This document shows, piece after piece, positions 44,601-54,071 of a stretch of DNA of 64,000 bases (position 1 is the first letter of the stretch; each line of letters opens with the position of its first letter). The stretch comes from Bacteroidota bacterium (GTDB lineage Bacteria; Bacteroidota; Bacteroidia; Chitinophagales; Saprospiraceae): assembly GCA_024743405.1 (NCBI GenBank), contig JANSWP010000034.1, positions 1-64,000 on the forward strand. The letters are read 5' to 3'. Made by a program: the position numbers and the translations under genes. The notes under the pieces are model-generated. The model had not been told where the DNA came from. It ran no database searches and was given only the letters and a program-made list of their open reading frames with translations.

Positions 44601-46270
44601 GCTTGTAAATTCCCTAATTGTCCGAAGCATTGAGGTTCAAATTCATTTATATTTACTGAGAGTAATTCGGCTTCTAAGACTTCTGCGGTATCAATTACAC
44701 TAGTTCCAACATCATCTGTGATAGTAACCAAATAGCTACCTGCAAGAAGGTTACTAGAGGTAAAACTACCTCCTTCTATGTTAATTGTTCCAGGACCACT
44801 AATAGAGCCTCCAGATAGCGGTTGCCAGAATAACTCATAAGGTGCTTGACCTCCTGTGACGGTGGTGGTAAAACTACCGTTGTTTTGACCAGGGCAATCA
44901 ACACTATCTTGAACAAAATCGACAATCAAATTACTGGCGGAAACACAAACACCTCCATCTATTCCGTTGAAACCTAATTGAACATCAAAAATATTGAAGA
45001 CTTCTACAGGGCTAGGGTCATTTTCAAAACTCAAACTCGTACAATCGCCGTCGTTCCCAATGACATTAAAGCATATTTGGAAAAAGACATCTCCATTTGG
45101 TAGGTTCACTCCAGAACCATTGGAATCAAACCAAGAAAATATAAGAGCATCTGTAATAACAGGTGGCCCAAAACTATTGGAAAGGTTCAAACCTGGCATA
45201 TTTGGATTCAGGTTTGTTATTTGGTCAAATTCTAAAACGGCAGCATCCCAAACGATGGAGAATTGCATATTTTGAATAAATGTGAAATTGCTTTCACTTG
45301 TGACATCAACGCAGATATTTGTTCCAGGGGCTACATTCAAATCAGGCAAAGAAGCTGTAATTCCTGTACAGCTCGTAAAGTTCATAGTGAAAGAAATACC
45401 GCAGCTTTTGCCATCCTCTATTTCAATTTGATAAACACCTGGAGATGGCACATCAAATATGACTGTTTCCAGGTGAGAGGCTGGACCACTTACGACTTCA
45501 CCGAATATAGTCGGATCTGCGATATTAGTGATTGTTATATCAAAATTTTCATTGATGTCAAATTCAGGGAGTCCTCCTTGAACCCTAAATGAACCCTTAC
45601 AAAGTGCATCATTGTGCATTGGATTTTCATTAGTGACAACAACTTCATTTAAGTAAACCACTGCAAATGCTTCATCCGTATTTAAATTTACACATGGACC
45701 AGTGATTGAAGATACTGGATCAACTTCGTATTGTTTATTGAAAAAATCATCTATCGTGATAGGCGCGAACCAAATCAATACTGGATCGCCACCATTTCCA
45801 AAAATCAATTGGGAGTTACCGTCATTGAAAAAAGTCTGATTTCCGTTTCCTGTACCCCCTTGAGTCACCCAAAGGTCATTAGCAGGCATAGGGTCATTCA
45901 GAATACAGCCATCTGTCAATATAGTCGATAAATCGGGTCCCATAATACCAGGAGGGCATTCGAAATAAGCATAAGTTACTCCTGCCTGAGTTAATACGTT
46001 TGGATCTCCAGTTAAATCCATATCTCCGTTATGTACGACATCAATTTGGTCATCAAAACAAAAATATAGTGTATCGAGGTCGATGTCATTACTCTGTCCA
46101 GCGAAATTGGCGAAAGAAATCGTTCCTGCAAATTGGTCGCCACAAGCAAAGGATTCGCCATTAACGGCAGGTAATCCCCATTCTTGAACAGAAATGGTTT
46201 GTGGAGACTGCGCCATTCCAATGAAAGTCGCAAAAAGCAGAACTGTTAATGGGATAAGATTCTTTATCAT
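41657..46270 (-). CDS. Giant SprB-repeat/cohesin protein with CHU_C domain
   Basis: The 1537-residue protein has a signal peptide (MIKNLIPLTVLLFATFIGMAQ). An N-terminal region of about 300 residues is not recognised. A cohesin-like domain (about 300-440: DLNVAPGTNICVDVTSESNF, AAVLEFDQI, DALIFSWFD) and about nine SprB-like repeats follow (about 445-1330), with TGG..PY...W..G patterns. An Ig-like segment and the CHU_C T9SS domain end it (YIPNIFSPNDDGVNDKF, FDRWGEMVYED, WDGRFRGDKVKPGVFVY). It is probably a large surface adhesin. No PorP/SprF gene is adjacent here, unlike the 9004-17302 locus. Confidence 0.88.
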   Translation of the reverse strand: MIKNLIPLTVLLFATFIGMAQSPQTISVQEWGLPAVNGESFACGDQFAGTISFANFAGQSNDIDLDTLYFCFDDQIDVVHNGDMDLTGDPNVLTQAGVTYAYFECPPGIMGPDLSTILTDGCILNDPMPANDLWVTQGGTGNGNQTFFNDGNSQLIFGNGGDPVLIWFAPITIDDFFNKQYEVDPVSSITGPCVNLNTDEAFAVVYLNEVVVTNENPMHNDALCKGSFRVQGGLPEFDINENFDITITNIADPTIFGEVVSGPASHLETVIFDVPSPGVYQIEIEDGKSCGISFTMNFTSCTGITASLPDLNVAPGTNICVDVTSESNFTFIQNMQFSIVWDAAVLEFDQITNLNPNMPGLNLSNSFGPPVITDALIFSWFDSNGSGVNLPNGDVFFQICFNVIGNDGDCTSLSFENDPSPVEVFNIFDVQLGFNGIDGGVCVSASNLIVDFVQDSVDCPGQNNGSFTTTVTGGQAPYELFWQPLSGGSISGPGTINIEGGSFTSSNLLAGSYLVTITDDVGTSVIDTAEVLEAELLSVNINEFEPQCFGQLGNLQAIIILGQTIITDPSPFTIEWSNGDNTETTQPIPSGIYSVTVTGPDGCSAIGNSLLPQPPELTPLITFDTATCPGITDGAIFVNVIGGTPDMNGDYTIEWPTIGPGLVFQNDMSTVSGLEQDCYPLIITDSNNCVFEETICIPVFKQINMVPITVQDVLCAGTCTGEIEIVGTTTGAPPSLPYNFIWQGVPPPPASIDDATSTSITGMDAGIYSVTMQDAEGCEIDTSFVLIEPDSVMLDTISIMNATCSPGNDGTITVLGSGGIGDFSYEWNTMPVTTGATINGLGAGDYVVTASDENGCSVTADFTIINPMPPLITELLDGTLLCANSTDGSLTVTAVPGDSPITTYNWSPAGNGMTINGLTAGEYIVTVVDENGCFDIDTALINAPLPLTLDSVLTEMPTCPGDGGGSIAVFISGGEIPYLFEWSNGFQGPGVAVIGGNSVTAGTYDVTVTDANMCESIIVDASIQDPPSIQVSFSSILDVSCPENAIGLACDGGATATAFYSDGETGNFDFIWGSGETDNDVPSSQASLLCVGDVILTIGDGVCNIDTMLSIGAPADLEIDVNLTDASCNGVADGSAIATASGGTGPYTITWETTTGPTINDLDAGMHALTIEDNNGCSILHLIEINEPEVLTIDLVTGNTNDVTCAGGMDGQIGVVAQGGNLVVLNDATYVWENNIAPTGADLATGLSPGTYSVTVVDPRGCTAELEHIVNDPPPIDFTVDLLSGIGCFNEAATLTVPSVTGGNPAASIYQFFIDQGIPRLVGEPAPVFAGDHTVTVLEVQTGCTVDTSINIFEPLPITIDLPSILEIELGDTLTTLNPIIVSSLPIDTFLWSPATQLSCSDCKNPKVNPVDDQIYTLTIIDENGCATTAQIEIIVDRNRNVYIPNIFSPNDDGVNDKFKIYTGIGVQNIRTFRIFDRWGEMVYEDFNLTPNIDGAGDWDGRFRGDKVKPGVFVYVAEVEFLDGSVLVYRGDVSLIR

Positions 46271-46766
46271 GATGTTTGAATTATTTTCCTAAACTTAAAT
46301 GTGATTTACGAAATCAGTGGTTGTTTTTCGTTGTTCAAAGTGGAGTTTGTTTTTTCTATTTTAAATTTCAGTAAATACACATATTATCAATGTGCTGATT
46401 ATCAGTTTTTTAGTTAAAAGTTGTCCTTTTATTTAGCATGAAATTATTGTTCATTTTTAAAAAGGGTCGCAAAAATAGAAATTAGGGGGTTTAGAATGCA
46501 GATTTGAGCATTGACATTTTTAATATTGAGATGGTTTTTGTTTAAAATTTGCTGCCTTACTACTTTTTCAGGTTCACTCCTCTGCGTGAATAATTCAGGT
46601 TTTAAGAAGGAGGAAAGACTTTATTATTTTGAGCCGAATGCAAAACTAATCATTACATCTTAATTGAGAAACGGTTTCTTAATCAATGTCAATTATCATA
46701 CCGTATGGATAAAGTTATTTAATAAATCAAAGGGCTTACCTTCGCAAAAAATAAAATACTAGATAA
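46271..46766. other. Intergenic region between divergent adhesin and sulfatase genes
   Basis: About 500 bp of AT-rich DNA with no gene seen. A possible -7 box for the sulfatase is TACCTTCG at 46737-46744 (TAnnTTTG-like), which would place the start of transcription about 16 nt before the ATG. No clear -33 box or repeats were found. Confidence 0.35.
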
Positions 46767-48302
46767 ATGAGGTTTCAAATCATTCTTTTGTTCTTGTTCT
46801 TTACTCTAATGCTTCCATCTTTTGCTATTGCTCAACCTAATATTTTGTTGATCATTGCTGATGATGTTGGTGTTGATCCAATTCCAAATTATCCCCCTAA
46901 TGCCGTTAAAGCCAATATGCCCAATTTGGAAGCTCTAATGTCTGAAGGATTAACGTTTGACAATGCATGGTCAAATCCTTTATGTTCGCCAACTAGAGCA
47001 ACTATATTAACTGGGAAATATGGGTTCAGAACCAATGTATTGAATGCCCAAGGTCTCAATACACTTTCATTAGATGAGACTTCTTTACATGTCTATATTG
47101 ATCAATCTTCGAATGGCAATTATTCCAGTTCATTAATTGGTAAGTGGCACTTGGGAGGAAACTCCAATCAATTGTCCGAATATCCGAATGAACTCGGGAT
47201 TGAATATTTTGCAGGATTAATGTCTGGAGGAGTTATGGATTATTACGATTGGGATTTGACGATCAATGGGCAATCAACCAATACCACAGAGTACATTACC
47301 ACTAAATTTACAGATTTGGCGATTGATTGGATTAATGACCAAAATGAACCCTGGTTTTGTTGGCTGGCTTATAATGCACCACATACCCCTTTCCATTTGC
47401 CTCCTTTAGAAATGCATTCTCAAGGGGATTTGCCCACCGATCAAGCTTCTATTGATGCCAATCCTTTGCCCTATTATTTGGCGATGCTTGAAAGTGTAGA
47501 TTATGAAATGGGGCGACTTTTTGAGAATATCCCATCTGATGTTTTAGAAAATACAGTCATTATTTTCATCGGGGATAACGGGACACCTCGACAAGTGATT
47601 CAAAATCCATATGCACTTTCTCAAAGTAAGGGAAGTCTATATCAAGGAGGCGTTCATGTGCCAATGGTGATTTCGGGTAAGGGCGTAAATCGCCAAAATG
47701 AAAGAGAAGAAGCTTTGGTAAATATGTCTGATTTATTTGCAACCATTGTTGAGTTGACGGGGACAACTCTTGACGAAATTCATGATAGTTATAGTATTGA
47801 GCATTTATTGAATGAGGCAACTGGAGGTTTAAGAGATTGTGCCTATACTGAGATTGTTTCTTCTGGAAATTCTCCTTCAGGTTGGACCGCTCGTGACGAA
47901 ACCTTCAAGTTGATCAATTTTGAAGATGATCCTAACGAATTTTATAACCTAATAGACGATCCGTATGAAAAAAATAACCTTTTTATGGGGACATTAAATT
48001 CAGTTGAACAAGCTTCTTTTGATAAACTAATCAATGTTTTTGATGATTTGTCAACCCCGGTTTCGGAAGTTGATTTTTCTACTGAAATATTGATCGCTTA
48101 TCCAAATCCAACACCAAATGAACTCTCTTTGGAATGGACAGAATTGAATAAGTCAACTTATTCCATTGTAGATGTTTCTGGACGGATTCTAGGAAAAGGA
48201 ATTTTGAATCAAGGAGTGAATACGATTGGGGTGGAACATCTTGATGCTGGTGTTTATTTTTTAAAAACGGAGCACCAATTTTTGAAATTTTTGAAGATGT
48301 AG
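46767..48302 (+). CDS. Secreted type I sulfatase with T9SS tail
   Basis: The 511-residue protein has a signal peptide (to about residue 22). The sulfatase domain begins with PNILLIIADDVG (metal Asp pair) and carries the formylglycine motif CSPTRA (about 71-76) followed by TGKYGFR. GKWHLGG and VIFIGDNGTPRQ provide the remaining active-site residues. The C-terminal 80 residues are a T9SS type-A sorting domain (LIAYPNPTPNELSLEW, VSGRILGKG, AGVYFLKTEHQFLKFLK). It likely removes sulfate from algal or host polysaccharides at the cell surface. It needs a formylglycine-generating or anSME enzyme, not seen here. Confidence 0.9.
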   Translation: MRFQIILLFLFFTLMLPSFAIAQPNILLIIADDVGVDPIPNYPPNAVKANMPNLEALMSEGLTFDNAWSNPLCSPTRATILTGKYGFRTNVLNAQGLNTLSLDETSLHVYIDQSSNGNYSSSLIGKWHLGGNSNQLSEYPNELGIEYFAGLMSGGVMDYYDWDLTINGQSTNTTEYITTKFTDLAIDWINDQNEPWFCWLAYNAPHTPFHLPPLEMHSQGDLPTDQASIDANPLPYYLAMLESVDYEMGRLFENIPSDVLENTVIIFIGDNGTPRQVIQNPYALSQSKGSLYQGGVHVPMVISGKGVNRQNEREEALVNMSDLFATIVELTGTTLDEIHDSYSIEHLLNEATGGLRDCAYTEIVSSGNSPSGWTARDETFKLINFEDDPNEFYNLIDDPYEKNNLFMGTLNSVEQASFDKLINVFDDLSTPVSEVDFSTEILIAYPNPTPNELSLEWTELNKSTYSIVDVSGRILGKGILNQGVNTIGVEHLDAGVYFLKTEHQFLKFLKM

Positions 48303-48333
48303 CGTTGACATCTAATGTTTGAATTTTTTAAAA

Positions 48334-49500
48334 ATGACATACGAAAAACACTCAGCAAGACTTTTAAATGATTATCCCGCTATTTCGGATTTAAGGGCAA
48401 AAGCAAAGAAACGGATTCCTCATGTGGCTTGGGAATATTTAGAAACCGGGACGGGAGAAGAGGAACTCATTCGACGAAATATTCAAGCAATGCAAGAGGT
48501 GACTTTTTTACCTCGATTTTTAAAGGGGGACTTAAAACCAGATATTTCGACAACTATCTTCGGGAAAAAATACAATGCTCCATTTGGAATTGCTCCTGTC
48601 GGATTGACTGGATTGATGTGGCCAAAAGCAGAGGTTATTCTAGCTAAAACTGCCAAAAAATATAGTATCCCTTTTTGTCTTAGTACCGTTGCTACGGAAA
48701 CACCCGAAACGGTAGGACCGCATATGGGAGATATGGGGTGGTTTCAACTATATCCGCCAAGAGAACTTGAGTTGACGAGTCAGTTTTTGGATCGTGCGAA
48801 GCAGGCAGGTTTTCATACTTTGGTCATTACCGCCGACGTCCCGGTACCAAGTCGTCGGGAACGAACCAAGAGAGCAGGATTACAAATGCCTCCGAAAATC
48901 ACTCCTAAGTTAATATGGCAAGGCATCAAAAACCCTGAATGGTCGATGGCGACACTTCGCAGAGGTTTACCTCGATTGCGTACCGTCGAATCTTATTCCA
49001 CATTCAAAAGTATGATGTCCGTTGGAGCATTCACTAGAGATAAATTGGGCGGAAATTTAACTTGGGATTATTGCAAAGAGATCCGCGAAATTTGGGACGG
49101 ACCGATTATTGTCAAGGGAATCTTACATCCAAAAGATGCGGAAAAGGCGATTGAAATTGGACTAGACGGAATTGTAGTTTCTAATCATGGAGGTCGGCAA
49201 TTTGATGGAGCAATTGCATCTATTGAAGCGCTACCTGAAATTACGAGACTAGCAAAAGGGAAAATAAAAATTTTATTTGATAGTGGGATTCGGACAGGAT
49301 TAGACATTATGCGCGCACTGGCTTTGGGAGCTGATTTTGTTTTGTGTGGGCGAGCTTTTATTTATGGAGTTGCTGCATTAGGAAAATATGGTAGCGATCA
49401 TACAGCGGAGATTTTGATGGGCGATTTAATTAATAATATGGTTCAGCTAGGAGTGGAAAGTATTGATGACCTTCCAAAAGGTTTGATGAATTCATTCTAA
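48334..49500 (+). CDS. FMN-dependent alpha-hydroxy-acid dehydrogenase
   Basis: ATG 48334 is preferred over the in-frame TTG at 48319, giving 388 residues. The FMN-binding barrel of the lactate/glycolate oxidase family is complete: PFGIAPVGLTGLMWP, STVATETPE, QLYPPRE, VITADVPV, IVKGILHPKDA, the catalytic SNHGGRQ (His), and DSGIRTGLDIMRALALGAD. The longer N-terminus resembles LldD/cytochrome-b2-like enzymes that oxidise L-lactate or a related hydroxy acid to the keto acid. It lies 31 bp downstream of the sulfatase gene on the same strand, though a common pathway is not clear. Confidence 0.88.
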   Translation: MTYEKHSARLLNDYPAISDLRAKAKKRIPHVAWEYLETGTGEEELIRRNIQAMQEVTFLPRFLKGDLKPDISTTIFGKKYNAPFGIAPVGLTGLMWPKAEVILAKTAKKYSIPFCLSTVATETPETVGPHMGDMGWFQLYPPRELELTSQFLDRAKQAGFHTLVITADVPVPSRRERTKRAGLQMPPKITPKLIWQGIKNPEWSMATLRRGLPRLRTVESYSTFKSMMSVGAFTRDKLGGNLTWDYCKEIREIWDGPIIVKGILHPKDAEKAIEIGLDGIVVSNHGGRQFDGAIASIEALPEITRLAKGKIKILFDSGIRTGLDIMRALALGADFVLCGRAFIYGVAALGKYGSDHTAEILMGDLINNMVQLGVESIDDLPKGLMNSF

Positions 49501-49537
49501 ATCATCATTGGTCACAACTAGTGTACAAATTTGGAGT

Positions 49538-50038
49538 TCAAAAATTAATGCCAAAAAGCAATAGTTCTTCTCCGTTTGAATCCATTTTCTGCTCAAAAAC
49601 TAACCCGATTTTTTCCAATAATTTTATAGAATCTGTATTGTCTGGAACGGTTATACCAACGATTCGAGGTATTTTCAATTGCGTTTTTGAAAAGTCTAAG
49701 ACAGCTTTTGCTGATTCATATCCAAATCCTTTTCCTGCATATGCTGGCAACATTGCAAAACCAATATCTACATCTTCTAATGTTGGACGATTTACTAGTC
49801 CACACATTCCGATAGGCGTCTCATCCTTTAATTGAACTAAATACATACCATAACCAAAGTCCTGATAGCTTTTGATGAGTTTTTGATCAATATATTTTTC
49901 AGCATCTTCTAAAGTTTTAACGCCGCGATCTCCAATGTACTTTAGCCAGGTTGGTGTATTTAGTAAAGTCAAAACAAAGGCTGCATCTTTATTTTGAAAT
50001 TCGGTGATAATGAGTCTATTGGTTTCTATAATCTTCAT
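49538..50038 (-). CDS. GNAT family N-acetyltransferase (RimJ/RimL type)
   Basis: The 166-residue protein opens with IETNRLIITEFQNKDAAFV, typical of the RimJ/RimL-like GNAT subgroup. The acetyl-CoA binding loop is LPAYAGKGFGYESAKAVLDF (about 97-116; a Q/R-x-x-G-x-G/A variant), followed by TVPDNTDSIKLLEKIGLVF. It would acetylate a small molecule or a protein N-terminus; the substrate is unknown. The gene stands alone and is convergent with the hydroxy-acid dehydrogenase gene. Confidence 0.87.
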   Translation of the reverse strand: MKIIETNRLIITEFQNKDAAFVLTLLNTPTWLKYIGDRGVKTLEDAEKYIDQKLIKSYQDFGYGMYLVQLKDETPIGMCGLVNRPTLEDVDIGFAMLPAYAGKGFGYESAKAVLDFSKTQLKIPRIVGITVPDNTDSIKLLEKIGLVFEQKMDSNGEELLLFGINF

Positions 50039-50089
50039 CTAGTTGATATTGTCTAGGATTAGTAAAAAAAAGGAATTACTCCAAATATA

Positions 50090-50122
50090 AAAATGGCGTG
50101 GATATTGAATCCACGCCATTTT
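50090..50122 (-). terminator. Terminator after the M36 peptidase gene
   Basis: AAAATGGCGTGGAT and its perfect complement flank a 5-nt loop (14 bp). It lies 49 bp beyond the peptidase stop codon. Confidence 0.8.
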
Positions 50123-50170
50123 CAAAAAAATAGTATAACGTATAGACTTGACAAGCCTTGTCTTTTAATT

Positions 50171-53100
50171 CTATCTTACAACTACCTTCTTGGTAATTAG
50201 CTGATTGTTAGTCAATATTTTTAGTGTAAAGACACCTTTTCCAAATTCACCCACATTCAAAGATAAATTATTAGAGTTGCCATCAACAGCCCAAGTGCTT
50301 AAAGTTCGACCATCAATATTATATAATTCAATCGCCTCAATTTCAGACAATTGATCTGTCCATTCGATCACTATATTTCCTGTTGTTGGGTTTGGAAATA
50401 AAGTAACAGAGGATTGTGGAAGCACTTCTTTTGTGCTCGTAGGATCACCTAAAACAACGGTGCCTGCTTGATTACATACCGTTTCTTGGGCGTTGTCAGT
50501 CAAACAAGCTTCATTGAGTACGACTTCTAATTCATCGAATATTTGAATGTCATCTACAAACCATCCTTCTCCAATACCTCCTTCATTAGTGGCGAATCGG
50601 AACCGTACGATGATCTCCTCACCGATATAAGCACTCAAATCAGCAATACTTTGGATATGTACATTTGAATTTCCGGTAAACACATTTTGATTGGCAAGAG
50701 GATTTGTTGTATCATCCGCCAAAGTGCCATTATAGCCATTCAAAATGAAATTAGGACCTAGGTCTTCCCAAGTCATTCCTTCATCAGTTGAAATCTCGAC
50801 AACACCGCCATCAAATCCATCCTCAGTTCTATATCGATGCCAGAATGCTAAAGCTGGATTGGTACCAGACAATAGGACTGGTTCTTTTAAAGTAAGTAGC
50901 TGATCTGATGGTGTATCAGGGCTTCCTGATTTCCAAGATCGTGTACCACTATTTGGTGTGATATTACTTGGTAACCAAATAGTTGAACCTAAATTAGCAG
51001 TTTTGCTCCATGTAGAGGTGCTCCCTTCTACATCATCTTCAAAAATCATGTTCATTAAAACATTTGAATTAGTTTGAAGCTGATAAGTACATTCAATTTC
51101 ATCTCCAGAGGCAAAATTATTTAGTGTAATACTTAACACGCCATCAACCACTGTACCGCCACAAGAAGAAGAACCTGCGACATAAGTCGCATTAGCTGGT
51201 AATATATCTTCGATGGTAGCAGTAGCTAAAGATTCTGGGGTGTCATTTCTTAAGGTCAACGTATAATTGATAACATCACCAGCGTCAACAACTGTTTCGG
51301 CTGTTTTAGTAATCTTTAAAAATGGGGTACAGAAAGGAGGTAAATCAAATGCTTCAGCACCACCTTGAGAAGCACTGAAACCTACTCCTCTTCTAGCGAA
51401 TGTTTCCCAAATTAAACACTCATGGGCGCCATCAAAATTGGCAACATCTGCTGCTAAAATAGCATCACGTCCATCAATAAAAGTAGGTTGACAAGGTTGA
51501 AATTTCAAGCCATCTATGACCAACTGCATGACCATATTGTTTCCACCTGTACCATTATAAAAATCAGAATCAAAACCATAGATATCTATAAAATTCCAGT
51601 ATAAATCCCAGATAGTCACTGCCCAAACTTCACCAACGTCATGAGGTGGTCCGTTTGGTAATGCAGGAATAATGCTTGAGTAGGTTTGAGGATTGGTAGC
51701 TAAATCAGTACTATATTGAAAGTTTCGAATGCCCGGCCCGTCAATTGGCTCGGCGATGGAATAGGTTCCAATACCGCGAGCCGATTCACCTATGTCATCA
51801 GCGGTGAGCGTCATAACTAGTGCAAACCAATCGCTCCAGCCTTCACCCATTTGTTCTGGATTTTGGTTTGTCGAAAGACAACCAGATTGACTAGGTCCGC
51901 CTGTTAAACGGTTAGATATTCCATGACCGTATTCGTGGATTATCACTCCATTGTCTAAATCACTATCTCTACCTGTTGGACCTGGGCTAGGAACCTGATA
52001 GTCAAGTTCTTGTTCGATCAATTGAACCATCAGACCTCCTATGAGACCTAATTTTATGAATTCACAATTTTGTTGCGTAATTGTAACAATCGGAATGTTT
52101 ACATCGCCACCTTGTGGACCTCCATTTGGACTGTAGACTTCGTTTTCATCATTGCAGAAAATAACAGCAATAGCGCCAGCATCTTGTGCTCGAATTGCTT
52201 TTTGTCCGTGATTGCAAGTTCCTCTATCAATTAGAGCAATATTACCGTTTATTTCATCTGTATTGACAATCGCTTGGCAAGCATCAGATGGGTTTCCCTC
52301 TCCATCATCAACTAAAATTACTTGACTAGTAATCGTGTCCATTAAATCTGCTCCAAAATTGCCTAATCCCATTGGATAGGTACCAGCGACGGCACCAGGG
52401 GAAAGTACATAAAGTTCAACAGAAGGGGGTGTTGCCGTTTGACCACCTCCCCAAAAATACATTTGCATTCTACCATTCATACCATCTACAGGAGTGGCAA
52501 AATTAGCATTATTGGTACCGCTTCCATCTAAAGCTTCAGCATTTACATGATCATTTCCTTCACCTCCATTACCGTAATTATTCTCTTGGAAATTTCCTGA
52601 AACTTCGTCAAAACCATATTGGTACCAAAGGTCATGGATCACATTGTTCCAGTAAAAAAGATTAATGGTTGCAGCGTCTCTTTGCTCGAATGGAGAGAAA
52701 TTAGATTCATCGTAAGGAATATCAAAAACCAAAGTATCACCACCATCTGGTTCGTCGCCAATTGAGGCATTTAGCGCAAAAATATCGTGATAAGCGTGGA
52801 CATTATTTCCGCGTGTAATAGTGTACTCGTGACCATCAATGCCATCTACATCATGCCACCCAAATGGAGAGGCGATTGCATCAGCGGGTGAAACTAAAAG
52901 TTGTTGGTCACCGTGATTAGGGCTTTCTAATGGAAGTGGATATACATTATAAGCATTATCTATTACTACTGGAGGAAGTTCATTTTGTTTTGTCGTTTGG
53001 CTGTGCCCAACATGATGTTCTGGGCATTCTTCATTTGAATGTTCCTGTGGGAAATTACAAGTAACAACTTGATTATAATGGAAAACTACTTCATTAGTCA

Positions 53101-53704
53101 CGGCATCTATACTTGCAACTCGCCAGTTTTGAGCGTCCAATTCATAAATGTCAACTTGCCAAACTAGGCGTACTTCCTTTTGATTATTGACGGGTTGAAA
53201 CATTAATCTCACATTCACAGGCTCTAATGCGATACCCTCTTTTTTAAAGACAAAATGATGTGCTGTCATTTGTCGTTCCAAAGATGGTGTTTCGTTTGTT
53301 TCTATCTTAAAATGAGCAATCATAGTATTGACTGCCGCGAGTGGAGTAATATTTGGTTGAGTCGTATTGACTTTAGATGCCAAATTTTGGATAAAGCGAT
53401 TACCCATACTCACTACTTTCCCATTTGGTAAGACATTGAAATTAGTAATGGCATTAACCAAATTAATTTCATCATATTGTTGTTGCAAATAGATGTGGGT
53501 CACTCCATTGTGTCGACTAGAGTATTCATCAGAAATTCTGAAATTTTGAATATCCGCACTGGTCAAACCTAGGTTTTCGCGTTGTGACTCAAAATGATTC
53601 AAGGCAATGTTCAAGGCATCTTGAGCATAGGTTTGGGTGGATAGGAAAAAAGTCAATAGGAGAAAGGATGTTAGTCCTAAGTTGGTAAATCTACGGTGGC
53701 TCAT
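50171..53704 (-). CDS. Secreted M36 (fungalysin-type) metallopeptidase with T9SS tail
   Basis: The 1177-residue protein has a signal peptide, an FTP/PepSY-like propeptide (about 30-200), and an M36 catalytic domain whose zinc motif HEYGHGISNR (HExxH, about 590-599) is followed by the glutamate in GEGWSDWFALVM. A PA-domain insert (about 470-565: NTDEINGNIALIDRGTCNHGQKAIRAQDAGA in parts) sits within it. A DUF11-type repeat (about 795-880), a jelly-roll segment (DDVEGSTSTWSK to FFDDIQIFDE region), and a T9SS type-A sorting domain (VTLFPNPTTGNIVIEW) end it. It is a predicted extracellular protease that self-processes its propeptide. Confidence 0.92.
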   Translation of the reverse strand: MSHRRFTNLGLTSFLLLTFFLSTQTYAQDALNIALNHFESQRENLGLTSADIQNFRISDEYSSRHNGVTHIYLQQQYDEINLVNAITNFNVLPNGKVVSMGNRFIQNLASKVNTTQPNITPLAAVNTMIAHFKIETNETPSLERQMTAHHFVFKKEGIALEPVNVRLMFQPVNNQKEVRLVWQVDIYELDAQNWRVASIDAVTNEVVFHYNQVVTCNFPQEHSNEECPEHHVGHSQTTKQNELPPVVIDNAYNVYPLPLESPNHGDQQLLVSPADAIASPFGWHDVDGIDGHEYTITRGNNVHAYHDIFALNASIGDEPDGGDTLVFDIPYDESNFSPFEQRDAATINLFYWNNVIHDLWYQYGFDEVSGNFQENNYGNGGEGNDHVNAEALDGSGTNNANFATPVDGMNGRMQMYFWGGGQTATPPSVELYVLSPGAVAGTYPMGLGNFGADLMDTITSQVILVDDGEGNPSDACQAIVNTDEINGNIALIDRGTCNHGQKAIRAQDAGAIAVIFCNDENEVYSPNGGPQGGDVNIPIVTITQQNCEFIKLGLIGGLMVQLIEQELDYQVPSPGPTGRDSDLDNGVIIHEYGHGISNRLTGGPSQSGCLSTNQNPEQMGEGWSDWFALVMTLTADDIGESARGIGTYSIAEPIDGPGIRNFQYSTDLATNPQTYSSIIPALPNGPPHDVGEVWAVTIWDLYWNFIDIYGFDSDFYNGTGGNNMVMQLVIDGLKFQPCQPTFIDGRDAILAADVANFDGAHECLIWETFARRGVGFSASQGGAEAFDLPPFCTPFLKITKTAETVVDAGDVINYTLTLRNDTPESLATATIEDILPANATYVAGSSSCGGTVVDGVLSITLNNFASGDEIECTYQLQTNSNVLMNMIFEDDVEGSTSTWSKTANLGSTIWLPSNITPNSGTRSWKSGSPDTPSDQLLTLKEPVLLSGTNPALAFWHRYRTEDGFDGGVVEISTDEGMTWEDLGPNFILNGYNGTLADDTTNPLANQNVFTGNSNVHIQSIADLSAYIGEEIIVRFRFATNEGGIGEGWFVDDIQIFDELEVVLNEACLTDNAQETVCNQAGTVVLGDPTSTKEVLPQSSVTLFPNPTTGNIVIEWTDQLSEIEAIELYNIDGRTLSTWAVDGNSNNLSLNVGEFGKGVFTLKILTNNQLITKKVVVR

Positions 53705-53935
53705 GTTTTATACGTGGTTGTTAAAGAAATTTAGTTAACTGTTGTTTAATCAATTTTCGGGAAAAATGTTTTCACTGAATAGTTAAGATCTAAAAAAAGC
53801 GAACTCAACTTTATTATTGAGAGATCACGAAGAAACAAATATTAAACTAAATATTTATCTTTTTATAAACGGAATGAACCTAATTTGAAGATTGTCATAG
53901 CCAAAACAAACGTAAAGGAAGATAGGAGAGAAATG

Positions 53936-53965
53936 ATGAATGATGAGCAAACACTCATCATTCAT
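53936..53965 (-). terminator. Terminator downstream of the efflux operon
   Basis: ATGAATGATGAG (53936-53947) pairs perfectly with 53954-53965 (12 bp, 6-nt loop). Confidence 0.7.
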
Positions 53966-53976
53966 GCAGAAATGGA

Positions 53977-54060
53977 TTAATTAGCAGGATAAAAGAATTG
54001 TTCGAGGGTGATTTTTCCCTCTTTTACTTCATATACACATAATTCGGACATAGTGCCTCG
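53977..54060 (-). pseudogene. Short C-terminal remnant, SnoaL/DUF4440-like
   Basis: The minus strand between the RND stop codon and 53977 encodes MSELCVYEVKEGKITLEQFF followed by YPAN and a stop. The pattern (ELCVYEV.(E/D)GKI..EQFFY) resembles the end of SnoaL-like/NTF2-fold proteins. Nothing upstream in frame belongs to such a domain because the RND gene occupies it. It is probably the tail of a gene deleted when the RND gene came to lie here. Recognition by eye; short match. Confidence 0.4.
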
Positions 54061-54071
54061 TTGTCCCATTC

